Notes under the pieces: model-generated | Database searches by the model: none | Told to the model about the DNA's origin: nothing | Seen by the model: only the letters and a program-made list of their open reading frames with translations | Assembly: GCA_026413225.1 (NCBI GenBank) | Contig: CM048554.1 | Coordinates: forward strand, 77,988,463-78,052,462 | DNA: 64,000 nt | Direction of reading: 5' to 3' | From: Otis tarda | Taxonomy: Eukaryota; Chordata; Aves; Otidiformes; Otididae | Shown: piece after piece, positions 48,001-59,400 of the stretch | Numbering within the stretch: the stretch's first letter is position 1 | Layout: each line of letters opens with the position of its first letter | Translations under genes and position numbers: made by a program

Positions 48001-50479
48001 AAAGCTTTTAACCAGCACAGGCCTTCTGGGGTTTCAACGGCAACTGAACAGCGGTTTGCAGGGTGATGAATGTGAGCTTATGTCCACGAGAGGTGTGGGA
48101 GCCGACATAATAGCTCAGTGCCGCTGCTGGGGAAAGTCCCACACCAACCCTCCCCATGCCCACTACTTCCCATCCCCAGCTGTACGCTCCTTCTGCTTGC
48201 TTTGTGCTGTTTGTCAATCTCTGAACTGATGCAATTTATAGCCTAGTAGCAATTTTACTTTGCAAAAGCAGAAGAGGCTGGATGGAGCAGGAGTAGGCAG
48301 CCTACTAGAGGACAAAGAGGAGAGGAATGAGAGCGCTGTGAGCTCTGGCCCATGTGGGTCTGCTGGCCTACAGCTCGGCTCACAGCTGGGGAAATGGCAG
48401 AAATAGTGGCTTCAGTCCCACTCCTGTTCACCATTGCCCATTAAAAGCCTTTTTGAATCTGGTTTAAGAATCCAAAAAAACTCCCTGTTGAAAAAGGAAG
48501 GAGAGTTTAACCCATGTAGCGCCCAAGGCATCTTAGTTGGAATCATCTTCTCGTCTAGCCCTTCTGGAAACTAGGGCTTTTGGAGGGCTGGTGGAGTCTC
48601 CACCAGTGCCTGGGTTTCGAGAGGCAAATTCCTGTTTAATAGAGATCGACATTATTCTGTGTAGTGCGATGAACCTCCCCCATCGCAAATGGGCCGCGAT
48701 GATCTGTGCTAGCTGAGAGTCTGCTTTCTATTCCTCTCTCAAGTTACATGGAAAAATAGATTTGGTAATAACATCATAGTTCCTAGACTATAAGGGCGCG
48801 TCCCACAGCTGGTAACCTCTGCTGTGGAAAGGAGTGGAGCGGGACAGTGTGCAAGTCAGGGCTGAAGAGACCTGGCAGGGCTGAGGGGAGCTGGAACAAC
48901 TCAACGGCATCTGCAGGCGCACCACATATGTGCACCAGCACTCGGAAAAAAACCCAAGGTTGTTAATATGCTATACCGAGAGATAATTTAAAAGCCTCCT
49001 CATAAAGAGAAAAGCATTATCCCCAGAGCAGTAAAAGGTATTCCCAGCTCTGCTAGTGTTTGCTCCTCTTGCTCAGAGCCCGGTCCCACAACATGCCTCA
49101 AGCTTAAGTGTTATGGAAGTGATTATGTGTGCGTGTACATTTTAGGTCTGCCCTCATTCAGGGACTCCCCCTCCACCGGGGTGTCTGAAGCCCTGATTAG
49201 CCGCCTACTTATGCAGAGGTTAAAATCTGGCCCTTAACCTCTTTCCTTTTTAGTTAAGCTTCCTGTGAAATGGGTTTAACAAATATAACTGGCATGTTAT
49301 TTAGAGTAATACTTTTAATGAGGTGACTAATAAGTGTAAACATGTACCTAGCTATTAGCATAGGTGTATCTGTTTAACCCACCTTATTTCTACCCAAGGA
49401 GTTTTTCACTTCAGAAATTCAACCGTATTGTCAAGTTGTCAAGTCCTCGCTATCAAACAAGATTTCCCTGTTAGTAAGAAGCCTGATGCCGTAAAGGGAA
49501 TTTAGCATTTCAGGTCAGTGTGTCAGGACGTGAGAGAATTAATGCTATCACAAGGCTCCTTCGACAAGCTCTTTTAACTGCAAGATTTAATTGCTTAAAG
49601 AGTTTGCACTTGAAAACCAGAGTGTAAGTAACAAGAAATTACAGCAAGGATGACCTGTCTCATTTGCCTGTATGTTCTCCTACGTGTAAGGTTACAGTGA
49701 TTACAACACTGCAGTATTTTCACTTCCTTCTGCGAGGACTTCTGGCTTCCTGCTTTTCGGCTGTTGGCCCACATACTACTAGAGATCAGCAGACTTCTTC
49801 TCCAGGGGGTCCCTGGGAGGTAGGAGACAAGCAGCCTGAGACAAGCAGGCTTTACATTTGCTATGCAGGGATACACCCTGCTTCTCGATGCTTGTCTTGC
49901 TCAGAAAAAAAAACAAGTTAGGGATAAGTAAAAGGATGAAAACCTCTGAATGAGAGGCTGAAATTAAGAAACTGTGAAGGTGAAACAATAAACACAATGC
50001 CAGAAAACAGGCTAGTATTGCTACATTTCTCTCCAAATGAAAGTGACTTTCTGGTAATTATGTGACAGCTCTGATGGCTGATTAATAATAACCCCAAGAA
50101 GAACAAGAGTTTCATAGTATTTGCAGTATTTAAGAATCAGGTTGTTTGAAACCCTCTTGCTTCGACACGTGCCCTTGTCCAGAAAGGAGTCATTGCCTCA
50201 TCTCTGACACCGCTGAGTTGAATTATCGGAGGTTCAGAGAAGTAGCAAGCCCCATAGGAAATTACACTGGAAATCCCTCACATAAAGCATTGGTCCCGGC
50301 TACCAGGGCTAAAACCTTTTGGCACCTTTGCTTGTTTCCAACTGCAGGAGAAGTGGCTGAGATGCCTATCCAGCTCCACCTGCTCTTTTGGGAAGTTGCA
50401 GGTGTGTTTTAGCATGGCTCAGCTTTGTTTGTTACCTGCTCTGTGTCTGGAGCATGTGATATTGACATGATTGATACGG

Positions 50480-50511
50480 ATATGAGCATCATGGCTCATA
50501 TGGCCATGATG
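50480..50511. repeat. Two overlapping perfect inverted repeats
   Basis: ATATGAGC (50480-50487) pairs with GCTCATAT (50494-50501), and CATCATGGC (50487-50495) pairs with GCCATGATG (50503-50511). The same central bases belong to both, so the strand could switch between two small hairpins. No known function. Confidence 0.9.
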
Positions 50512-51189
50512 TAGGGAAGCACGGAAAGGAAAGCCACCTAAAGTTCATCTGGGAGAGAAACCAAAGCAGAGTTCACTTTAGAAAGTCATTAGAAAGCAAA
50601 TGAGGGCACTAAACGGATGCAAGGGTGGGGAAAAAAAAGCAGAAGGATGATCGCAAAGAGCAGGCAGTGGAATTAGGACATTCTCCAGATGGACTTTGTA
50701 AGGATTAGGCCCTAAGGCCATAGTTAGCTAGACTGGCCTTGGAGGCTAAGCTTTCTCAGTAAGCTACTAGTACTTTTTCCCCTTAGGAAAACCTGTCGGT
50801 TCTTTTTTTAGGTGAGGGAAGTTATTTAAAGTTTCGATGTTTGTGCTACGTCACATTTAAATTAACTGATTATTTAAGAATAAGCTGCAGTATAAAGTCA
50901 GCTTAAAACCCGAGGGCTGTATTTGGTCAGACCAACAGAAGGAAAGGAATATATTCCATTTGGATGTGAAGTTGGTAATCTTTTAATTCTGCCCTTTCTT
51001 GGAGCGTGAACAGCAGGAACCACAGGCAAGCGAGGAGATGTGGTCCGGCATATCGAGAGGCCCTGTTAGAAATGGACATTTAAAACCCCAGTACTTTCTG
51101 CACCACATAGTGGTTTCACAAGCCTAGGATGAATCTTGATGCTGTTGTCCCCAATTTATAGCTTCAAACCAAACAGTTTAACAAAGGAA

Positions 51190-51370
51190 ACAAAATTTAG
51201 ATGGAACAGAAAATAGAACCCAATTCTAATTAGGGTCTAATGGCCCCTCGCTGGCTGTAGGAGAATTGTTTAAATTACACTGTGACCAATGTCATTGCAT
51301 ATCAATAGCTGGAGCCTCTAATAATGTCAATAAACTATTTCTTTTAAGTTTTACAAAGAGGCCACTGGAA
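51190..51370. promoter_or_regulatory. Candidate conserved non-coding element (unverified)
   Basis: Non-repetitive sequence with TTCTAATTAGGG, TTGTTTAAATTACAC, a near-octamer ATTGCATATCAAT, GTCAATAAAC and CTAATAATG motifs within about 150 bp. This has the texture of a deeply conserved enhancer, but it was not compared with other genomes. Confidence 0.35.
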
Positions 51371-52479
51371 AAAAAAGCCCTTTCTCCCCTGTCCTTAGAG
51401 AATGTTTTAGGAAGAGAGTTTTGTTTAGCAAAGGCCTGTTAGTTCTCATTTTTTGAAAGGAAAATATTCTGTTGTAGGGTAACACAAACGTTTACACACA
51501 TCTACAGTCATAGGAAATAGCATAGGAAAATGACCATAAATAAACGTGTTTTTGACTTGGAAGTTGTGGTGCAGCAGTTATTTTAATATCTGGGGAAAGA
51601 TTGGGGAAGTATAGAAGATGATATTTTTTGCTTTTTTTTTTGCATATTGTTAAGTCCAGAAAATTAGAAGACCTTCCCCCACCACATATTTGAAATTGTT
51701 AGCAAACATTTTGAGTAATTATAATTTGCACCATCAGAAATAGGCAAATCTACTGTTCCATTTATCTGCAACCCTAATTGTTCTATGTAAAAATAAAATG
51801 GTGCTCTCATTATTCATATACTTTTTTTTTAATTCAATAAAAGCTCATAATTCAAAAGAAATTTGAGTTTCTGTATCACTACAGACATACTTTCATTTTT
51901 TTCCTCAGTAAAATAGGAGTGCTCTTTGACATCCCTGGTTTTATGTCAGGCCAACTTTGATGTAGCTTGAAATAAAAATTCCCTTTCATTTCAGGCTTTT
52001 AAAAATGAGAACATCAAAATATTTTGCTTTAAGGAGACACTGAAAAAATTCATTTAACTTCCTTATCTAAAAAAAAAAAACCCTGTTCATTTTGATCAAC
52101 ATGAAATTATTTTTTTAGCAAATAAATTACCCATGCAAGAGGAAAAGTATTGTTCTGATTTCTTCTTGCTCCCTTGTTGTTTCTCCTGTAAGTCAGAATT
52201 GCCATTCCCATTGAAGGTGAGAAGACACACTTGGAAGCTACAGGAGTATAAGATGACTGTCAAAACCAGACATCTGATAAAAGCATATTTTCAGTAGTAA
52301 AGCATGGTCTGAAAAGGCTTTTTCAGATTTCCCTGAAAAAGTGTGGAAGTAAAAAAAAATCTGTAAGGCCTTTTTTAGTTACCCTTTGACGATCAAATAA
52401 TAATTTAAAAATTAGTCAAATTGTTGCCTAGCTGTGCAGTGTTATATGCCCAGCATTGGGAGCACCTTCTAACTCATAT

Positions 52480-52830
52480 CGTAGAATCACAGAATCACAG
52501 AATGGTTTGGGACCTTTTGGTTTGGTTGGAAGGGACCTTTAAGGGTCATCTAGTCCAACTCCCCTGCCTGGGCCAGGGACACCTGCTACTAGACCAGCTC
52601 GCTCAAAGCCCCATCCAACCTGGCCTTGAACACTTCTAGGGATGGGGCATTCACAGCTTCTCTGGGCAACCTGTTTCAGGGCCCCACCACCCTTACAGTA
52701 AAGAGTTTCTTCCTTATATCTAATCTAGATCTACCCTCTTCCAGTTTAAAGCCATTAATGTTTACTCCCTTTGCTTCAGACTACATTTTCTGTAGAAGGT
52801 CCTATCCCTGGCCTTCCTGGGCCTTGAATT
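52480..52830 (-). mobile_element. CR1 LINE, 5'-truncated copy on the minus strand
   Basis: On the plus strand it begins with the reversed CR1 tail (AGAATCACAGAATCACAGAA), continues with TTGGAAGGGACC, CTAGTCCAACTCCCCTGCC and AAGCCCCATCCAACCTGGCC, then decays after about 52745. It covers the 3' untranslated end and the last part of ORF2. A short local duplication (GGTTTGG twice, at 52504-52510 and 52519-52525, with GACCTTTT between) interrupts the otherwise conserved tail. It is inactive. Confidence 0.93.
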
Positions 52831-55273
52831 TGCTAATGAAGTAAAGAAAAACTCATAACAAACCCCAGCCCTGTTGTTCTCTTCAGCTCAGGTTTTCCTG
52901 GCATTCTCCTCCCAGTGCTTGAGCGTGGGAAAACTCCCCTTTGGGGGAATGGGGATGTTACTGCAGAGCCCAGTGGGTGGCCAGGATTTCCCCTGGAGCC
53001 TTACAGCAAAAAAGGAGGAGACCTGTCCCTGGGTATGAAGGGAGGATCAGCTGCTGCTCTAAAACCGTGTGACAGCAGCATAATCAATGTGCCTCAAAAT
53101 CTGTCACACAAATAACCCTCGAGTTCCGGTAAAATACAGTATGAATAATTGCATTGCTTCTGCACATCCTTCACCTGTTTCAAATTTTGGGATAAATGTT
53201 TTTCACAAAAAATTATGAGTTTTAATACTTTCTCTTTTCCAAAGCTGAATCACTTCAAAAAGGCCTTTTTTGGCTCATCAGACATTTTTGGCAAATAAAA
53301 TGCACAACTTCTTTAGCTGGTCAATGAATGCTGTCCATTTGCCAACAGGGATTTAGTTTTGCTTCAAGTGATCTGTTTGTACTGAGATTTCTGGACACAG
53401 GAATAATAAAATTGGACACATGTATTGTTAGATTGTCATCTCTGGAGAATTAAATCAACATATATTTCAGATATTTCTTTTTTAAGTTTATAATACTCAT
53501 GCAATTTTGTTAAATGAAGACATGTTTTCTAGAGATAAATGTTCATATTGCTTTAATCTGTAATATCTTGGACATCCATCAGAACTATGGTCTGTGTTTC
53601 AGTAGAGGGAACGTGCACAGGCTAAGGTTTCTGGTTTCAACACTGAGCAAAAGGAAAGCATGGAGCTCTTCCAGAGCACTTGGGGTGCATGTGGAGCTGA
53701 CCTGTGCTGCTGTGAAGAAGGGGAGTTAGGCAGTGAGAATATTGCGCAGGGCAGGATTACAGCATAGGTTCAGGTAATACGTGTGGCTGGATTCATCAAA
53801 GAAGATATTTTCTTCTCTCTTAAATAAGAGTAGGCTGCATTTACATGAGGTAGATGTACCAATGCTTTGGTACCAGCGATAAGGCTTACCCAGCCAAACT
53901 TGCCTTTTCATTGTATTTTCTGTGCATATTTCTCCACTTTTTTTGCCAGCCTGAACAGAGAAAAAGGATGTCTTCAGGAGCAGGTACATGTGTTTTGCTG
54001 GCTGCAGGCTGCTGAGCAGGCAGCGAGGTCAAGGGAGCCGTGCAGATTCACCAGCTCAAAGTCCTTCCACGTCTGGGCAAACTGTGAACTCGCAGGAGGA
54101 AGGCAGGGGACAGCTTTGTAAGCGTTATGCTACCTATAGCAATGAGTTATACCAGAGAGAAGGAAAAAGAGATTGTGGGGAGGATCAAAAGACTGAAATT
54201 AGTACAAATGAGAAAGTCTATTGGTAGCACCAAAGCACCAAAGAAGTTCCTATCTGGGAAATAAAAAAGATGTGGGAACTAGAAATGAGAACAAAATTTT
54301 TATATTGCCTTTCAGTCCTAAATGGTGATTGAAATAATGAAAGTCTGTTTCCCTTCCCCCCTCCCTGCTTTTTTTTTGGCATCTTGAGAAAAGGGAAGTG
54401 TTGGGCAGAGCAGACATTTAGGGAATTCCCCAGTGGAAGGCCTCCTTTGCCATGGAGACTTTTCCCTTTATTAGTAAGCCTCAGTCACTGGATGATCCAG
54501 ACGAGCTCAGCTGGGAGACCCCTTTACCCATCCCATGGGCCTGGACTAAGCTTAAATGTCTGTGACTGCACTCCACCTGCTGCTTTCTTGAGCCCCTCTC
54601 TGTGCTTGTACCCCATGGCCGCCTTCTTGCACCTTCTCCCTCCTTCTCTCCCTGCTCTTTCCCTCCTGAGTCCTCTGGCTCTTCCCCTACTTTGCCATAT
54701 TTGAGAGATCTACTGAGTGACGCAGCATTCACAGTGAAGGAAAGGGATTTGGTTAGACCCAGATAATGTCCTGCACTATCCCATTTCTTCATCCTCTCCT
54801 TTGTTTTCGCCAAGAGCAGAACATGCCTCCAGCTCTCTGAGGGACTAGCTCAAAATTCCCTGAATGAAATCAGATTTTCAGTTTGGTTCCAAATAAAGAG
54901 CTTAACTGAACACACAATTAGAATTGGATGTCCTCTATCCACCAAAAGGACTGCCCGTTAAAATGTCTTGCGATTTCAAATGTTTTACTGTGTTTTAAAG
55001 TTGCTCTTTTTTTTTTTAACCTCGTGCTTCATACCCAATAAATACATACATATGCAGATTTGGACAGAGCAGGCTACCATTTCTACAACCAAACCGATGT
55101 TAACTCTTCAGTGTAGCCAGTACATTATCAGGGCCATCACTTTTGACTCTCTGGACCTAGTTTTCTCTCTTTTCAAAAGGTCTTTTCATGAGGAGTACGA
55201 TATTTTTCATGTCCTCAGTAAAAAAAATGCTATTCTGTTAGCATAGTGCCAGTAACTCCCGAGGACATGATGG
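52831..55273. other. Non-coding region
   Basis: No gene recognised. It contains moderately pyrimidine-rich sequence near 54560-54700, which yields a 110-codon minus-strand frame of no recognisable content. Confidence 0.55.
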
Positions 55274-55278
55274 AATAT
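55274..55278. repeat. Left copy of likely target-site duplication
   Basis: AATAT directly precedes the LTR; AACAT directly follows it. Four of five bases match. Confidence 0.6.
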
Positions 55279-56420
55279 TGTTGTGGTTTTGTTTAGTGAG
55301 GGGGGACCTAAGGTGGCAGCTTCTGTAGGAAACTGCTAGAAGTTGCTCCCCTTTGTTCAGTGGACTCGGATGGGCCTAGGGTGGACCTGATGCTGGCCAA
55401 GGCCGAGCCGATTAGTAGCAGAATGTTCTGTGATAACGCCTCTGCGATAACGTATTTAAGAAGGGGAAAACAGAAAAAAAAAGAGAGAAGAGAAGATGTG
55501 AAGAAGCTGAGTGGGGGCAGAGGCGGAGAGGGGGAGGCGCAGGCCTCATGGGCCTTGCAGGCCTCACCCTCTGGCCTCTCGCCAGGCAGCCGACTGGGCC
55601 CAACTCGGCCCGGCCTGGCTGCAAGAAGTGGAGAGGAGATGAGATGGATGATGTGAAGAGATCCTGAGAGGCGTCTGCCAGCCTGTTGTGAAGAACTTTT
55701 CTTGTGAGAGAAACAGCTGCAGATGCCAAGGTCAGTGAAGAAGGAGGGGGAGGAGTAATGCGGCTCCTGGCCAAGATTCCCCTGCAGCCTGTGGTGACAA
55801 CCATGGTGGAGCAGGTTGTCCCCCTGCAGCCCATGGAGGTCCACGGAGGAGCAGAGATCCACTTGGATCCCGTGAAGGACCCCACACCGGGGGAGGTGGA
55901 TGCCTGAAGGCGGCTGTGGCCCATGGAGGGTCTGCTGGGACAGCTGTTCTGGAGGGACTGCACTCCGTGGAAGAGACGACCCACACTGGAGCAGTTTCAC
56001 GAAGGACTGTGGCATATGGGTGGGACCCCACAATGGAGCAGGGGAGGAATGTGAGGAGTCCTTCCCCCGACGATGACACAGCAGCGTAAAACAATGCGTG
56101 ATGAACTGACCACGACCCCCATTCCCTCTTCCCCCCTGTGCCGCTCGGGGGGGGTAAGGTGGTAAAGATAATGTTAAGCTTGGGAAGAGGGAGGGGTGGG
56201 GGGAGGTTATCTTGCTCTCCGTCTCATTATCCTGCTGTTTAGTTTTCCCCAAGTTGAGTCTGTTTTGCCCATAATGGTAACTTTAAGGAGTTTATCCCTG
56301 TCCTTATCTCAAATCTCAAGCCGTTTTTTTCTTATATTATCTCCCTCTATTCTCTTGGACGGTGGGGGGAGTGAGAGAGAGACTGTGTAGTCTGGTCCCG
56401 ATCGGGGCTGAACTACAACA
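55279..56420 (+). mobile_element. Solo LTR of an avian endogenous retrovirus (1142 bp)
   Basis: The segment starts TGTTGTGGTT and ends AACTACAACA, giving the TG...CA ends and a short inverted terminal repeat (9 of 10 paired) expected of an LTR. It is flanked by AATAT/AACAT, a 5-bp near-perfect duplication typical of ERVL/class III-type integration (inferred). A TATA-like CGTATTTAAG lies at 55451, about 172 bp in, preceded by two GATAACG copies (55432 and 55446), suggesting plus orientation. There is no primer-binding site after it and no gag, pol or env around it, so recombination between two LTRs probably removed the interior. The minus strand contains a 314-codon open frame (55308-56252) and others, which I treat as a by-product of the purine-rich strand and not a gene. 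The exact family is not determined. Confidence 0.8.
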
Positions 56421-56425
56421 AACAT
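56421..56425. repeat. Right copy of likely target-site duplication
   Basis: AACAT, matching AATAT on the left at four of five positions. Confidence 0.6.
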
Positions 56426-59400
56426 GAAGCACAAGGTAAGGAAGATGGAGAGATGGAGGAGGACATGTGCAGGAGGCACTCTTAGAACATGAATAATGTG
56501 AATTTCAAGTGGAAAAACTGCCAATGACACATAGCTTCATATGCGTGGAAAGCACTTGTTGATTTTTTCCTAGAGATCTTTTGGTTTAGACATTGATAAA
56601 AAAGGGGTAAAGAACAAAATATGTGTGTGAACATGTAAGCAGAAAGACACTGAACAAAAACAAGTAAGTATGGCCTGAATGCTCCAGGCTGGATACCACA
56701 GGCACTAGATAGGACCAGAGAAGGCAGAAGCCAGCGGTTGTCAGACGCCTTTTTATATTATTAGCATGTAACATCATCAGTCATTACAGCAGAGCTCGAT
56801 TTCGGCTGCAACTCAACAAAAATGTTTATCCTAATTATGTGTTTATCATAAACTTTAATTGAATGCTTTTGCAAAGATGACATAAAGATGTGAGGACATG
56901 GCATCTTGAAATTAAGTTTTTTAGTTCAGCAAAATGCTTGTAAAGATTTCTGCTTTCACTCCTGCAGCTCTTTCCAGGAGTACCTCTTTTGGCAGAACGG
57001 TTCTGTGTGAGGGGCGGTCAGAGGAAAGGAGACAGTGCGGTTAAGCAGGGCCCAAGTGCCACTACCCCAACAGCAAATTCACATTTTGCTGCCTTGCATG
57101 CTTGCGATCTAGGGAAGCTTTCAGCTGAAATATGCAGAGGTTGCAGTCTAAATGGACAGAGACACAGCTATCATATCTGAACCCTTCTGAGTTTCTGTCT
57201 TCCACCCAGCCAGGAAAGAAAGTGGCCTCTTCAGTGAAATGAAACTTGGCCTGATCAGCAATATTTAGAAAGTGGAAGGAGAAAGTGTTGACATCGGCTG
57301 ATATATTCTGAGTCTGGGGCCAGAGATTGTGTCACATCGTGTGAGAAGGATAAAATCTTCTTGTCAGTGACACGCATTAAATGTTTTGTGGTAAAATCTG
57401 TTGCGTATCAATGAGATGACAATTATCAAAGGCCTTTTTTTTCTCACGTTTAACCTAGAAGTATGGTGTCTCTACAGAGGTGCATACAGGGCTAGTTTCC
57501 AATCCCAGTTACATGAACATATGTTTAGATTAACTTCATTCCAACGTTTTGCAAGCTTGCTCCATATTTGTAAACAGGGAGAGCTCCTGGGAACTGCCCT
57601 GACCTTGGCTTTCCTTCCCTCATAGCTGCTTTGCACATTTTCTTTTTCACACTACAGAGAGAAATCTCTCTGAAACCTAGCCAGTTGGCTGGCATATTAG
57701 CTGTGGACGCTCGCTAATAGGTCATTGCTTGCATGTTTTAGGGTAATGGTTTCCACACCAAAACCAAGGAGTCCTTGCAGTCCATTACATTTACTATCAG
57801 AACTTATATTTAAGGAGGAGGTGAAAAAAAAAGGCAAGAGACTCCCTGGATGAGACTGCAATAAGGCATTAGATGTATAGGCTGCTTTGCATCGTGCACA
57901 GGTGAGATTCATAACACACAGCAGGTTAGGTGATAAAATTACTTAAGTTGCCAATAGCAAAGTGCTGAAGTGATGCATTGGAAATATTTTTATTTTTCCT
58001 GCGGCATCTACTTCACTTTAATCTGAATGCATTTTCATGGGACCATGGTGTGAGAAGGACGCTGCAAACACTGTTCAGGCACTTACATTGAACAGGTTTA
58101 AGTCCCCTTACGAGGAAGAGGGATTGCAACATGGTGTCCAACCACCTGCTCTACATCTGTGCTTTGACTGTGAGCCTGTGGTATTAAAAATGGTGGGAAT
58201 GGGCATAACAAATAGCTTCCTTCCCTCCTTCAGCATTTTGTGTAGGTGATGGGAGCATGCCTGGGCATTGGTTCTGATGCTTTGGATGTATGGGCAGCAA
58301 AGGACTTCTCTGAGCCACCATGTCTGGTGGCAGCAAGCAAGCTAGACATCAAAGTTAGGAAACCAAGGGAGCACACTGCAGACAATGCACTGGACGTGTC
58401 CTGGGCAATTAGTTGGTACCTTATGTGTCTTACGCTCCTTTACAGGAAAGCTTCATGCTGCTGGAAAGCCTGACTACTTCTGCTGAGAGACAGATATGAC
58501 CACGTATGTGGGAGACTGTGGGAGATGCAGTCTGATCAGGGAGAGTAAAATGGTAAAAATACAGATCTTCTGAGGCACAGAAGTATTTTCAAAGTGAAAG
58601 ATTTACATTTTGGCCACATAAAGTCACCTCTGAGATCAGCTGTGATACTAATTTTGTCTGGTTAAGTCAAGCCAACCCAGACTCTTGGGGGAGGCGCAGG
58701 ATGGGCTGTCTGAAGGATAAGTGCTCTGTTTTCTGTGAGGGCAAGTGATTTGCATGCTCCTTTGAAAGCTTTTTGATACACTATGATTTTCAAAAATTCC
58801 TCTGCACTTACTGTCTGAAGACTGGACTTTTCTTAGTGAACAAATAGGCTCTGAAAGTTAGATTGGACATGCTCTTGAATACGGGGAAAAAAAAGAAAAC
58901 TCTGTGTCACAGAACATATGTGTAGGGATGGGAGAGGGAAAAAAGTGCGATGGTTCTTTCCGGCTAAAATCGCCAGTAATATTGCATCCTGTGACACATT
59001 TACAGATATTAATTGCTTCCAGTAAAGCACAGTTACTAATAGGAAGTGGAAACACCAAGGCCTTAGTTTTTAGTAGCCTTATCCTCTCTGCAAAGTTTAA
59101 AATCAAGAGCCAAGGAGAATGCCAGCATAATGATGCGGCAGCAGGTTATTTGACCTCCTGCCTTTGAAGTTAGCTCTTTTAAGATAGTTTCTTTGTCCCA
59201 CTTCTCTTAGAAGAACTAATTCCTGTTCCCATTGTTGTCAGCACAAGCTTATCTGTGACTTAAATTAGATGACAGTTTGGATACCAGAGAGTAAATTCTT
59301 TGAAATCTGGAAACTATCCAGTTTATGAAATTTTGAATCCATGTTTGAGATCCTTCCTTAAAGATATAGTTTAAACATGGGGGTTTAGGAAGCCCATCTT

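Larger units (their letters stand above)
45091..52479. other. Non-coding region
   Basis: No recognisable gene. It includes overlapping inverted repeats at 50480-50511, a candidate regulatory element at 51190-51370, and complex AT-rich stretches near 49090-49400 and 50810-50960 that could also be regulatory. The remainder shows no feature. Confidence 0.55.

Noticed and set aside
55308..56252. 314-codon minus-strand open frame
   Set aside because: Falls wholly inside the solo LTR; the plus strand is purine-rich, which removes stops on the minus strand. No similarity to retroviral or host proteins that I recognise.
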